Below, piece after piece: positions 10,270 through 24,100 of a stretch of 64,000 nt of DNA. How positions within the stretch are numbered: position 1 is the stretch's first letter; every line of letters starts with the position of its first letter. The stretch spans positions 62,001 through 126,000 of the forward strand of contig JABANP010000101.1 in NCBI GenBank assembly GCA_013115135.1. Direction: 5' to 3'. The translations under genes were made by a program, and so were the position numbers. Origin of the DNA: Perkinsus olseni (taxonomy: Eukaryota > Perkinsozoa > Perkinsida > Perkinsidae). The notes beneath the pieces are model-generated. The model did not search any database, was not told where the DNA came from, and was given only the letters and a program-made list of their open reading frames with translations.

Positions 10270-13200
10270 TCAGACCGCGCAGCTACCGAGTGCCTCGAGC
10301 AATGTCCACACCCAGAGGCAGGAGGGGTTCAATGCTCGTTGGAGTAGCCTGTTATCCCAAGCGTTAGAGTGAGCTAAAACGGCATTGGGATACAGTGCTA
10401 CAAACCCAGCTGCCAATGGGCATACTAACACACCGGATAACACAGCGCACAGCGGTTCTATTGATGAGTCTGGCGTCGTGCTGTCTGGTCTGATTCCCTC
10501 GCCGATGATCGCCCTCACCAGAGTCCAACTGCCCTCACTGGTAAAGCAACAACTAGAGTATATAACAACGAGTCCATTCGGACTGTTAAATAGCCCCGCA
10601 GCATGCCTATGATCATCATCACGCTCCCCTCCGACTGAACTCCTCTCGATCCTCAGCAAACGATTGTTGATATGCCTGAACATCCTTGGCAATGTTCCTG
10701 AGAGTAGAACACTACTTAAAGCGCTTCCTTCGCGAGTGCTGCCCACTCTTGCACTCGAGACCACAGCTCGCCTCGGGCCTTCTTCAATCGGGAGTCGACG
10801 GCCGCAAGACGCTGCTGGATGCTTTTCCTCTCCTTGCTGAGGGGACCGGATGGGGGATGGTGATGGGGAAGGCTCGCTTACAGTTGAGATCTCTTAGTTT
10901 CCCGCTGTCCCCTTTGATACGCACCGATTTCCTTACTCATCTCTTCAAAAACAGGCCCAGAAGAAGTTGTCAACCTGTGTCGATCACAGAATTCCGATGC
11001 AACATCGACAAACCAATCCGATCGTTACCTGTCCAACTCCCTCCCGCTGGAAGCCGTTCTCTTCACAAGATCCGACAGTTCCTTCTTAACTAAGACACAA
11101 CAGCATTACTGCCGCTGCGTGGAGGCTGTGTGCTCACCTTGGTCGCTGGAGCCCCCAAGGCCCTTAAGCCCGTCGATGGAATTCCTTGTACGGTTTATCT
11201 CACTCTGTATCTGTTCGATCAGGAGTCAGCACAGCATGCTCCCCTTCGCAAGGTCAGCGCCCACCTCCTGCATTGCGCCCTCGGCCAAAGACGTGAATGC
11301 TGCTTGGGCGTGCTCTACCCGAGCCGCTTCCTCTAGGTTGGCTCCATTCTGTGCTGCCATGTCTCCCATCAGCTTCTCGTCCATCGCACTGAGACGATAA
11401 AGCAGTGGTCACTCCTCTAGTATCACCACGATGCATTATTGATGACTAAGGACGGCGTCTCAATTGAATGACTGCTAACAGCTGTTCCCGAGGTCCCGCG
11501 ATATCACAGCGGGTCAACGACGTGCTTGTCTCCCTCTAAGAGCGCCCGAACACTTACTGAGCCATGTGGGCCAGGCCTCGAACCTCGCGGGCGAAGACTC
11601 CTCCCGTTGATCGAGCATCCGTGATGTACCGACCAGTGGCCAGAGCATTGTACCTGACAGTCTCACAGCTGATCAGTAAAGCGAGTCTCAGTACCTCCTC
11701 ACCCGAGTTGGCCACCGTCCATCAGAGCTGCCTGCATCAGTGCATTGCCGAAGTCACCCAAGCCGTCATCGACGTTGGAAGCTCGAAGTGCCTCGCCAAC
11801 CTGTTGCTCCTGAGTAGTGAAAGACCTCATGGTCGGTCCGCTGAGGACAATAACCTGCCTTCAACAGGTCGATGGCCGTGGACTTCTCATTTGCGAGCAT
11901 TTCTCTGAAGGGGGAGCAGCATAGATCAGAATCAGCCAGGGAACAGGGAAGTCGAGTAGGCGAGGCTAGGGTGATCATCAGAGCGCCGACTACGAGCCAG
12001 AACCTTTCGATCGATAAGCACTGGGAATGAACAAGTAAATCCCTACTGGAATTTAGTGATGTCCCCGCCAAGCCGCGCCTTGAGCTTTTCGAACTCCTCA
12101 GCCGTAACTCCTGCCTCCTTCTCGAGCTCTCGCTGGACGAAGTCATGCATCTCGTCCCCGGTCGAACCCCAGTGCCCTGTCAAGAACCGTACACGCTGCA
12201 CGACCAGAGCCAAGCGAACAGCCCTACCCCGCCTGCTTGATGATGCTATCAAGAGAGTATGCAAGATTGGTAGCAGCAGTGTGGCGCTCCTGAGGTGATC
12301 GCCATCCCAAGAGACCGGCCGTAAGGGTGATGACGTACCTCCTCCGTCGCCGCAAACTCGTGGCCGAAGCGCCCCTGGCCATCCTCGAACAGCTTGAGAA
12401 CGGCTCGAATCTTTTCCTCCTGACACAACAGCCACTATCACCAAGACCACCACAATCCCTCCTTACCTGGGACATGTTGCTACTGAGGATATCCCTCAGC
12501 TCAGCGTTGGCCGCACTGAGCAGGATAGTAGCAAAGACTCCGATAACGCGCTGAAACGAGCAACTGCCGCGGGGCTCAGTGCAGCCTCCAGGTCACCGAA
12601 AGGCCTTTCTTTCCCGATCTTGAGAATGTTCCGCATATCCGCCGTCTTTTCTCTCGGAGCCCACTATCCAAAGCCTGCACTCCACGGTCTAGGGAACCTC
12701 GAGTATTCTTTATCTCGATACTGTAGTGTGCCAACTGCTGCCTACATGCGAGACCGGCTTCGTCAAGGACTGAGTATGAAACCTCACATGAGGTCCCTCC
12801 GCATGTTATGGACCGCTTCATCCTCATCCTTGCCGTCCTGCATCCCTTGGAGGCCAAGCTCGTGAATGGAACTGGCTCGGTCACGCAGAACATTACCACT
12901 GAACAGCGGACGAACAGTGATTGAGACAGGTAGATATGCTGAATTGCTATTCAGCATTGCTATTATTATTGCCATTTGCTATAATCGTTGTTGCGAGATC
13001 TCTTCGACGAACTAGTCGACCAGCCCCTTACATATGATCAACGCCAGCAAGTGCCGCCCTGTTCTTTACGCCCCTCCGATCTCCAGCGGTTAGCATACCG
13101 TCAATCCTGGCCATCTGATGGTTACACTAGTCACAAGCAGCTCCGCGGTCCTGGAGCCATCCCACCCTAGCCTTCAACTCTTTCGCTCGTTGCACGTCCT

Positions 13201-16200
13201 TCTCCGAGGTGCCTTGCTCAGCTTGCCTCATCTCCTTCACCAAGAGTTGCCTTGCCCTTGCTATCCTGGCCAGCTGCTCACGCTCGAATCCGTGCGTAGC
13301 CTGAAGGACCTCTGAAGTCACAGTGCCATAGCTGCATCGGATTAGACCTCGAGAGCTGTCTGATCTTCATGCCCTTCTGAATTGGCCAGGAAAGCATCCA
13401 ACTTGTTACTCTCTCCTATCAATCCCTGCTTGTATTCGCCCATCTCCCCACGAACCTGAGGGTTAGTACGTCAGCTCAGGTCAGCGCAAAGTGTGGCATC
13501 GCTCACCTTGGACAACACTCCGTGTGTCTCATCATTGATGGCTGATATGCCCCCTTCGGTATCGCTCAGGTCGCCGAGCATCCCTCTGAGGTCTGCCATC
13601 CGATCCCTCTGCCGATCCTGAAAGTACAGCACAAGGTTAAAGGTCCTCGTGTGTCGATTCACCATACAACAAGTACAGCCTCTCGCACCACCTCTCAACG
13701 CACAGTAGCCATGCAAATACTGCACTAGGGGCCCGGGTGTACTCACTCAAATAAGGAATTACGATACAACAACATGCCCAATTCACGTCATAGGCGTAAC
13801 ACTGACTACCTTCATGACCACCTTCGTTCCGTCAATGCTGCTAGCTAGGAGCTCATCAACACTTCTCACGGCATCCACCCCCTTCTTCTTGAACTCTGCT
13901 GATTGGTGCTTCAAGTCAATAGAGCTTTCACTGAGGACATGCGATTATCATTCAAGCAGCCTTGTCCGCTGTTCCTCACCTGCCGAGGCTCTGGATGGCA
14001 GCGTTGCCCTTGTCTTCTTCCCTGTCGAGGTTGCCTATCGTCCCTTGCAGACCCTCCCTCACTGCCCTTTGACCGTCGATAGAAGATTGCAATCCTCCAC
14101 CGATCGTTCTAAGAACCCCGCCGAACCCGGACATGCCTTAACAGGAGCACTATAGCGACACCACAGCCCGGAGCACTCACCATCCTCCGAGTCCGCGTAT
14201 GCATTACTGACACTCTCCCTCAGCCGCATGAACTCCTCCCTTCCCGAGTCTGTCATGCCTTTCATGTCCTCTCCCATCGAACTCATCAGTGCATGCTCTG
14301 TGGCAGTGAGTGAATCTGAGAGCGCCAATCACAACAGGATTGCCGTTCTATCACCAGCCCCGGCCGCAGGTCATTTCAGATCAGCTACCAGTACCTTACC
14401 CATGACTCTAGCCAGTCGCGAGGCCTCATCTTCCCCCTCATCCTCGATGGCACGGGCCTCGTGATCGACTTCGCCCTTACTGTGATCATGGAAGCCACGG
14501 ACTCGACTCCTGAGATTTGAGATCATCTGCGAGTGAGCAGCCGGGAAGCAAGCTGGCGATGCCAAGCTCCGCGCGTACTCCTGTTTTTGCCCGGCTGAGG
14601 CAATATCTCGATCCAGCCGGCTCTCCTCAGCCGCGAGGCTTTGCTCAGCTCCAGCCACTTCTCTCGCCTCCTCCCCCCTCTCCATGGCGGCTTGATTCGC
14701 TAGGTCGCCGATCCGGCTATTGAAATACATATCCTGAACCAGAGTAGGGTCCTCCACCCGCGATCGAGACGAGACCACCCGTACCCTCCGGGAAGCTCTG
14801 CGCTTCTCTTCCCCCACCTCCTCTCTCAAGTCGGTGTTGATAAGGTCCGACTCGCCAAGTAACTAGCAGAAGCACATAGGGGTGTGGTAACAGAGACGGG
14901 TTGATCGAACCTCCTTCTCCACTCTATCAGTGGAGGATACGAGCCTGCCCTCCACAAGGTTATCAGTTGTTTCAATCCTGGACTCTGCCTGCTGCAACTC
15001 AGCCTCCACTAAGTGCTTACGCTCCTTCATGCCCTTCCTGAACCGAAACAACACGCTCTTGCGGAAAACAGCGCAACCATAGAGAGGACAGACAACCTCA
15101 GCTGAGCAGACCAAGCGACGAATCCACGGCACTCACTCATTAGCGGCGAGCTGCCGTTCAATCATCTCCCCAGCATTCACAGCCCTTCTGCTAGCCGACT
15201 CCGCTATTGCTGCGTCGGACCGCAGCCGGTCGCCCAAACGCCGATTTTCTCGGGCCAAGTCCTGCTTAGTTTCGATGGTTTCACCGTGCCTCACGATCTT
15301 AACTTTCCTACCCGTCTCCCCGTACGTTCAATCACAGCCTTCTCAGTCCCGATCTTAGACAATCTCCGACGGACCCTCTCGGCGAAGTCCCCAGCGGCTT
15401 CATCCAAAGCCCGCATGTCTCTCTTCATTTCACCACCGATTTTCTCCCTCTCCCTAGCCAACGCCCTATCCTCCTGACAGTGAGACTTATATTTTCCGAC
15501 CAGCTCAGCCCTCGACTGCTCACTGCTACCTTCCGTTCGTATGGCCGAATCCGCCTCTGCTGCCGCGCCTGCTCCTGCACCAACCTCTCCCTCAACTTCC
15601 CCACCATGGCCCTGCATGATGGGACTCTCAACTTGAGATCACAACAGGAGCGTACATCAGCAGATGCTTCTCTCTAGGTCCGGCACTGGCCATCATCCTA
15701 TTCACCTTCGCTATGATATTCGCGGCGTCGTCGATGAGGCGGCTGCTCCTGCTAGCAACCTAGGACGAAGAGACAGGAAGTCCTAGCACGCCTTGAGAAA
15801 GTTATGGGAAGCGCCGCTGTTCATGACAACAGAACCGCAGATTGACCCGCTGACTTCACGATGGAGAACACGAGAATGTATCCACTGGACCAAATCAGCC
15901 GTACGAAACATGGATGAGTCTCTCCCCGCCCCCTTACCCTGTCGTTGTCCTTTTGAACCCTCCTCAGAGACCTCGAGCTCCCTCTTGCTACTTTCCTCAG
16001 AACCCTCATAGCTGCCTTGCTCAACTTGCCTACTGTCTGCAAGAGAGTACAAATTCAACAGCATTCCAAGGCACGACGAGTGGAGCCCCAGCACTACTAG
16101 GAGTGAATGGATAAATAGACGGACAATAGATGAATTGATTAGTAGTGAAAGACAGCACATCGTACGGATCGTACGGATTTGACCACCGCTCTACTTCAAG

Positions 16201-18003
16201 TGGGCCGGCATTCAAGAGCGAGGCACCGCAATATATGTAAATTGCCTGAAGCTTCCCGAGGAAGGGAGCTCACCAACAAATCTGAACCCTAGTGCCACTA
16301 TACAGCGTAAAAACACGTGAATGGGGAAGAAGAAAGCACAACGAACGGGTGTGGTTGAATTTGTCCCTTTTCTAGTGTCCAGTAATAACCATCGGCATTT
16401 ACGAGCGGGGGCTCGTACCATCACCCAACAGCATCGTTGAGTATTTCATTATATACGCGTAGTACCCACTCGTCATTATCATCAACTGCCTTGCTCTACC
16501 ACTAACTGCGATAATGATACTTATTATACAGTACTCATACCTCACTGGGAGGGATATCGAATCCGTCTCGGGCCGAGTGCCGAACAGGGTGGTCTGAGAC
16601 TCTAATCAACCTTCTATCGGCCACTGAGCACTTGTGCGTTAGTTAGATTATGGATATACAATTGAAGGCAGTCACAATGCCTCATCACCCCAGCAAACGA
16701 CGTCAATAGAACCCCGAGCTATGACGATCGCCGCACCGGGCCTCACTTTTTGTAGATTCTTATCCGTCTCTTCGGTCTGTTCCAGCAAGTGCTTGGCCAA
16801 TCTCTCGATGTTCCCACTCGCTTCTTCGGAACTCTATTGAGGGAAACGTGAGGTGAGCTAAGAGAGCAAGATTGACATACTTTGGTGAACTGCTCTCCCA
16901 TCATGTCCTTCGACGCATCAACCTGTACTTTGATAGCGCTGAAAACAGACAACACTCGAGCTTGAACAGATTCGTGCGAATCGACGATGCTAAACCCTCA
17001 ACCCGGGTTACTCTTCCAGCTCATGCAGCTCAGGGTACTTCTCCTTAAATGCGCTTTCCTGATCAAGAGACCATCTACATCACGCAGGAAGACTCTCTTA
17101 ACTCACCACGGCCGGTTGTTCCACCTGCACTGCCTTGTACAAGGATGCTGCTCTCGGAGTCAACCCGTCGTGCCTGGGCGGGTGTTACAATGGCAGTTGA
17201 CTAGTGGCCTACTCTCCAGTGGGGTCGATGAGCCTGAGGCTCTCGTTCAACCGGAAGCCATCGACTTGAGCATCGAGGCTCTCCAAGCCTGAGAGACGAC
17301 GGTAAATATCGAAAGGTGGTGGGTTCGATTCCCGGTAAAGGCACTCACTGTGTCGCTGCCTTCTTCACTCTAGCAGACATCTTCTTGATGCTTTCCGCAA
17401 GTGCCTTAGTTCTCACGAAGGCGACCTCGCCACACCATTGCCACCAGTAGTACTTATCACAGTACCAGTTACTGAGATAAAACATCACCATAGCAGCGGA
17501 GCGAAGCAGTAGCATTCGTACGTCCAGTCACTCCAATAGCCCCTCGCTGGACCTCCATGCATATACCGAGCTCGCCCCGCCCCCTCCTGCAGGAGAGCCT
17601 CTGGACTGATCGAAGCATCAGAGTTCAGGCTGGACAGTATCCGCTGCTGGTCGTTGATGGAGGGTTGATTGGCAATCATCTCCTCAGTTGGTCGTGGGCT
17701 GTGCTTGAACGTCCTCGGAGGGTAGCTGGTTAGTGTATCCAGTGTAACAGCCTGTACTGGTATCAAATGCAGGGTGCGTGCTGGTAACCTCGACACTTGA
17801 GCAGGAGTGAGGCTATGCCATACTCCCTTCGTAAGAGATACCAGTACAGGTACTGGAAGGGCGGCAACCTCCTCGGCTGTCATGTCCACCAGCGGGCTCT
17901 CGTTGCGTCCGAGCATCATCGACCCAGGCAGGTTGACGCATCGAGTGCCGAGGACGAGGACCGCTAGAGCGACCCATAAGGGTGCTCTTCGGCGGCTTCT
18001 CAT
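10270..18003 (-). CDS. Gene B: secreted coiled-coil protein with GYWxDW/CD-CG block
   Basis: Many-exon gene, paralogue of gene A. It starts MRSRRRAPLWVALAVLVLG, a signal peptide. Mapped exons: 18003-17522, 17471-17349, 17288-17213, 17173-17107, 17058-17012, 16938-16881, 16833-16747, 16036-15938, 15759-15656, 15473-15312. Exon 1 has short repeats of AALPVPVLVSLT / LTPAQVSRLPARTL type and ends GYWSDW. Exon 2 holds NWYCDKYYWWQWCGEVAF. Later exons are charged heptad-like helices. A block GSTGDEMHDFVQRELE lies near 12.15 kb. The end near 10.3-10.5 kb has a hydrophobic stretch (CAVLSGVLVCPLAAGFVAL), a possible membrane anchor, but the last exons are not resolved. Exon 2 to 3 is one base out of frame. 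The intron 16746-16037 is unusually long. Product probably sits at the cell surface or in a secretory organelle; function unknown. Confidence 0.7.
16037..16746 (-). other. Long (710 b) intron of gene B
   Basis: All other mapped introns of genes A and B are about 40-340 bases and mostly under 100. This one starts GTGAGG and ends TTGCAG. It contains AT-rich stretches and no supported coding frame. The equivalent intron in gene A (24970-24905) is only 66 bases, so gene B gained sequence here, or gene A lost it. No element termini recognised. Confidence 0.5.
17289..17348 (-). repeat. tRNA T-arm-like box within intron 2 of gene B
   Basis: A 60-base intron (GTGAGT...CTCAG). The B box GGTTCGATTCC lies on the plus strand at 17322-17332, opposite to the gene, with GGG/CCC stem bases around the loop. 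The D and anticodon arms are not found. Confidence 0.5.
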
Positions 18004-18199
18004 GACTTATACAATTTGATAATAGAGTCAATGGTAATAGCTGCATCGAGGCTAAGAGACAGCACTAGGGCGAGCACTGGCGCCCACCCTACCAAGGAGC
18101 AGCGGCAGCGAATCGAAGCACTCCGAGCCATCCTGTCAGCAGTACCCAACCCCCATTCATGGCAACAACGATATCACTGGATGTCGTCATGTTGTTGTA

Positions 18200-21100
18200 G
18201 GACCAGCTGCTCTACTATGGGGCCAGTAGACCTCAGGGACGCTACTCACGAAGCTACGCTTGCCCGCGTGCTTCGGAGACAATTCTTTGGAATTCTGCGT
18301 TCTTCTCTCCAAGCTCTCTACAAAGAAAGACACAGCATGGAAGGTGCTACGCTCCGCTCGAGAATCAGAACGCCAAGGTTATCGACAACATCAAATCCAC
18401 CGATGCCCCCCTGTGCGAGAGAGACCACGCATACTAAACACATAGTACAACCTCGAGATGGTAGGGACGTTCGAGATCCCTACCACACCAGCCACAACCG
18501 CCGAAGAATTCCGGCCAGCCAGCGTGTCAGTGAGGAGGCGTAATCGGCTCACTTCATAGTATCCTTCCAAACCTTAGCTCTCTCTTCGTTATCCTCCTTC
18601 TCAATATCACTCACCGTTTTCACTATGCCCTGTCTCTTAGACCTACGACACAGGAAGAATATCGGAAGTTATGGTATCAACTGTGCTCACATGAACTCAG
18701 CCGTAAGGTCTCTATCTTTCTTCTCATACCCTGCAGCATCCTCTTTCATCTGCCCCAATATCGGCCGTATGCCGTCCATGAACCTGCAGCACTCAGTCTA
18801 CCGCGACCACCATGATGGGAAGCCTACTTCTGAGACTTCATTATGTCTTCCTCCACGTCCTTGGTCAGTGATGCGGTTGATGCATTAGTACCTGCATAGT
18901 GAGCACCGTCACCACCGTGGATCGATGCACCACGGGATGCATCTTGCGAAATACGCGTTGCGTTGTCGCAGCGAACCACTCATACCATACTTCCGGGAAC
19001 TCACATCCCGGTAAGGACGCTCGAAGGGTAGAGAATCAATCGTATAAATTCCATTACAATGCTCGAGAACTGTCGCCTCCCAAGGCCCTACTGGAGCTAA
19101 GTGTGTCGAGCATCTGGTCCAGCTCACGGAATTCCCTGCGGCTTCGGCCGATATGCTGTTGAATCTGATAACATCATAAATACTATCGAAACCCCTAGAG
19201 GCGGCCCTCACCTCATCGAAGGCGGCTTTAGTGAGAGAGTCGACGACGGCAACAACGTCCTCCACTCGCCCCAATGCATTCATGTCAGCCCCGTGACTAT
19301 CGGCCATCTCCTGCAGCACTGAGTCCTTAGTAGCACTGAAATAAGGGTGCTCTATAAGCGTCTCAATAGTGATGCGACAGACCGCCTTACGAGACGGTGT
19401 GGATGAGGGCCTTCAGGTCATTGCTTGATGTCTCAACTTGGCCCTCGGCCAAATGCTGGAGATTACGCAATGCCTTCGTGTTGTATCTGGTCGTGAACGA
19501 TGTGACTTGACCGTTGAGGAAGAGCAAGATTGCAAGATTCTTACCCCATAGTGCTGCCAACCTCTATTGCCTCACTCGAGACCTTCTGACCGAAGCCGTC
19601 GAGCTGGCCATACACTCCAACCTCCCCATGCCTCAGCACGTCATCGTTTTTCTGATCGATTAACGGTGTGCGAGATAAAGTGCTCTTAGCAGGCTCACCG
19701 CAATCTCCTTCCTGGCTTTATCCCGATCGGCAGTGGCTGTAGCCCTGAGAGGAGGATGACCCAATAACAGGCTTCGACCGTGGCGTGCTCTGCCTCGTCC
19801 ACTCACCATACACTCTACGCATGAACTCAAAAACGAATAACTTCCCACAGCAAAGACGTGAGGAATACGATGATGGTGTGAGTGAATCTTATCCCCCATT
19901 CCTACCTAAAACCAGTAATATCGTTCTCAACTTCCTCTCCCTATAGTGCCCATCTCCCCTGCCGTATCCTCCGATAAACTAGCCAGCTGCTCCTCGATGT
20001 AGCTCTTCATCTCGTCCCCCGACAGGCCGAGGCTCCCTGATGCGCCATGACCCATACCCGCAAACAGACACCCTTCCCTCTTACTGAGCTTGTACGGTGA
20101 GGTTGCTCAGCAGCGTGACGAAGTTCATGGTCGACTTCTTATCAACCTAAGCGGGTTACTTGCGTCCCGTTATCAACTCCAATTCTCTCGATACCCTACT
20201 TTCTCTATTACCTTTCCTAAACTACTGATGCAGTTTTCTACAACAACTTCCACGAAATAGCGGACAGCTTCAACCGGAAGTTCCATTCGACCATGCAGAA
20301 TGAGGACCCCCCTCGAGCCAGCTTCTTACATTGAGTATATTCTCCAGCCTGAACTTATTTCTCTTCATATCCTTCTCGAGACCCTCTTCGACGTCCTCCA
20401 GTTTGTGTGCCTACAGGACGACAAAGGCTGTGAGCGCCCGACGCAGTGGCTGTGGAGCTTTCGAACTATCAGCTGAGCTGCTGAAGTCAATCCACAGAAG
20501 CAGATCTCAGGTAGGGTCGAACACTCCCACCTCACGAGGGCTACTCTATGCAGGAGGAATATATTTTCAACAGGACTCGTACGATTGGATAGAGATGCCT
20601 GTCCAACCTATGATGCCTATGATCTACCATGCCGGACTGTACGGTTCGGTGTATTTGACCAGAGAACAGCACGGAGCGCTTGTCGTCTCTCCGTCACTGC
20701 ATTCAAGAAGAGGTGGAACAGTGAATCGAGGACATATTGAGGACAAGATCATATTAGCTGTCTTACGATGAAGGCGAACCAGGAGAGGAGAGGCGAGACG
20801 ATGGGAACCCCCTCCCCGAAAGTGGGAGCTGCTCCACAAAGGGAAACTCTATTCTGCCCCCTCGTAGGCAAGGCCCTTATCCTTACCGTACGAACGCCGT
20901 CCTCTTGCTCAGCCTTCGTCGCTGTGACTGCCTCTCCGTTCAGCATCTTGCGGAATTGGTCTATCATTATCTGCCATCCAAAGATCGAGCCGCGAAGGGA
21001 TGCTGGCCACATGCTCACCTTCAGTGCCTTCTCGAGGTTCCTTATGTGGTAGACTAGGAAGTCGTGTGCCTTATTGATATGGTCGTCCAGGAACACAAGC

Positions 21101-24100
21101 CCTTTCTTCAACCTCTGGTCCATCTCCTCACGACGCTGCAGTAGGTCGACATGAGTGTGACTGAGGGACATCAACCTCGACATAACAGTTAAGAACAGTT
21201 AACCTACTCAAGCACTCCCTTGGCCCTTTCAACAGAGCTCGTCATCTCTGATGTACCATTCCCAGAGGCACCCATGAGAGACTCCAGTTTCATCTTGCTG
21301 CGTTCGAGGTCAGCTAACCTGCACCATGGCCACTGCCCTGCTGCTACTCGTCCCACCCGCCGTGGACTATTTACTTGCTCTCTGCGTCCACTAGAAGGCG
21401 CCTCTTGGCATCCTCCTGCGTCTGGCCCTTCATAAGCATGTCCATCACTGACTTCATCTGACAGCCCACCCTTGCAGTCGTCCTCAATATCACTGTGAAC
21501 TTACCAGACCCCCTAGGGCTACAATGTGCTGGGCGGCTGCGGTGGCTATCGCCTCGTTGCGGTTCTTCATCTCATCACTCAGCATCTTCCTCGCGTCATT
21601 CAGCTGCTTCTTGCCTCTCGTCTCAACCTCCGCTGGAAGCTGCAGAAGAAATACATTCTCGTAGAATGGAACCAAATACCTCTTTAATGAACGACTAAAG
21701 CTCTAACTATCATACCATTTACCTTGGACATGTCGTCACGATTCTGCCGGTAGCTATTTGAAAGGTAAGCAAGGATCTGATCATGCTCGGCAGCCTTCTT
21801 GTGCGCCATCTCCCCAGCACGGGTTTGGGCCTGAAAACCACTACCATACCCCACGCGTTGAGAGCCTCTGATGAACTCGGAAAATGCAAACTCTCACAGA
21901 GTTTGAATTAGGCAGAGGGCTCCTATGCGGCTTAGCGTAGCCTCGGCACGAATCGATGGTACAGAGTATACGCGCGGTTCTCGTAGGCCAGTAGAGGAGC
22001 GGGTTTCCTCTCATCCCTCACCTTAGCCGCATCAGACGACAGTGCGATGAGGGCGTTGTCCATCTCCTGCTCATTGCCCAGCATCGCCCCGATCTTCGCG
22101 TGGATCTCACTGAGAGCTTCCCGCAGTCGACCCTGACACCAACGCCACTGGAAGCCCCATGCAAGAGTGAAACCCGCCTTGGTAGTGGATCGAGCCTCGG
22201 AGACGTCCTTGTGTGCTGCCGCGGACACTTCCTGCACAGAGTTGGTGAGGTCCCGCGTCTCATCGGCCTTGAGATGAGCCATGTCCGCAGTCCCTCCACT
22301 AAGAGAGGAAGGCGTCCAGGCAAAGCTCCTCCTGCCACTGCTCCAACCTCGACAAGTGCTCCAGCTCCTTGATAGCATTATCGAGACCCTGCTTAGCCTT
22401 GCCATTGGCCGTATCCACCTCATCGTGGAGAGCCTCCATTTGATGCTGGGAGGTGTGCACAGCATCGGCAGTGCCACGCACCAGAGTTGAGGTTGAGTTC
22501 ACGCCTGCAACAACAACAACAACAACAGTAAGGACGAAGAGGTCATCAACCCTGAACAGTCTGTCGAACGTAGCCACTCCCAAGCGTGGACTAGAGCGAC
22601 TGGTCGCCGTCCACTGTGCCATCTCACCCTTTCTTCTCATCATCCTCCTCCAGTTTGAGCTGATCTTGCAAGAGGCGGTACTCTTCCTTATTGGTGTCGG
22701 CGAACTCATCCATGTTGGCATCCAAGGCCGACAACCGCTGCGTCTGGCCTTCCGAGAGGGCCTCTGCAACAGAACAACACAGGAGGAGTTCATACTACCA
22801 CTCCAACCCTAATTCACGCCGTCAAGATCAACTATAGCAAGCCACTTGTCATCGGTCTCAATTCGGAGGGCTTGAAAACTCCTATCAATCCAGTCCACTC
22901 GCCATCGCTGCGCAGCCACGACGAGTAAAGGGATGCGGCACTGTCTCCGTTGGGTGCCCCGGAGGAGCATTCCCGCCAAGCTCACGTTTCATCTTCCCCT
23001 GCCGTTCATCAGCGTCGGTCTGCTGTGATTCAATCAGCCGCCCCTCTGCCTCCTCCCGTGATTTCACATTCTCCGCCATATTCCCAAGCTTTACCACTGA
23101 CGACAGCAACACAGTGGTACCATCATCATCACCGCTTCTGCGGCCGCCGAGCTCACTCTGCTTGACTGGACGCCAGACTTATATCCGAATTAATTTCTGC
23201 TTCGCTCCGCCCTCGAGCGGTATCCGCGTCGTTGAGTTGCGTCTTCTCTGCCTCTTCGATTACCGCCTGCTGACGCTCGATGTCCCGAACCTTTTCCATG
23301 CCCAGGAGACGCTGGAAAGATAACAACAAGGTTGATGCTAGGAAGATACCAACTCGAAAGATATGCAGTATCTCAAGTCCTCATCAACACTCTCGAGTCG
23401 GCGAGGCCGCTCGTCACGCACCACGAAATTCCGCATGCCCGCCGTCCTACCTCCCGGCCTGCCGAGTTCTGCGCGGTCATTTCAAGATCCTTCAACTCAG
23501 AGTTCACCTGGGCTGCCTCTCGAGATGTCTGAGTCATAGAAATACTCTCACCAGGATTCGAACCTGGGACCTTCTTACATCCTTTCTCAATGCTTGCCGT
23601 CTCCTGATCGATCTTTGCTTCCATATTCCTCTCAGATTGCTTCAACGACTCCCCAAGGAGCTTGTGAGGGCCATCCGCCCCTTGGATCATCCCCTTCACT
23701 TCGCCGCTGCAAAGGACACGATTCCGCTGCTTCCGTGTAGGCAGGGAGAGGGAAGCATAAGACTCTCAGCTGTATACTGTTGTTCGGAAAAACCATGCGT
23801 ATGCGTGCAGATCCGCCTTAGCGGCGGTCGTCTCGATAGTGTATGGTAATGTTGCGCGTTAGAAGCCGTGTAGAGTTACCTGAGCTCGTCTACAGCGAGC
23901 GCTTGATGCTCGGCTGCTCGGAGGAGGTCGTTGACTAGAGGAAATTTGGTGACGGCATCAGAGCCGGCCTCGTCGGTGAAGCGACGATCAGCCACCCCGA
24001 AGTCCTGAGGGAAGACACTGTTGAGCGAAAACGTGCAAACGGTCTTCTCCGCTGCTCCCTTGGTGTACAACTTCCGCCTATTCTCATACCAATTGCGTTC

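Noticed and set aside
22018..22490. Plus- and second-frame minus ORFs over gene A exons
   Set aside because: They cross exon-intron borders of gene A and are Arg/Pro/Ser-rich, as expected from off-frame reading of coiled-coil codons.
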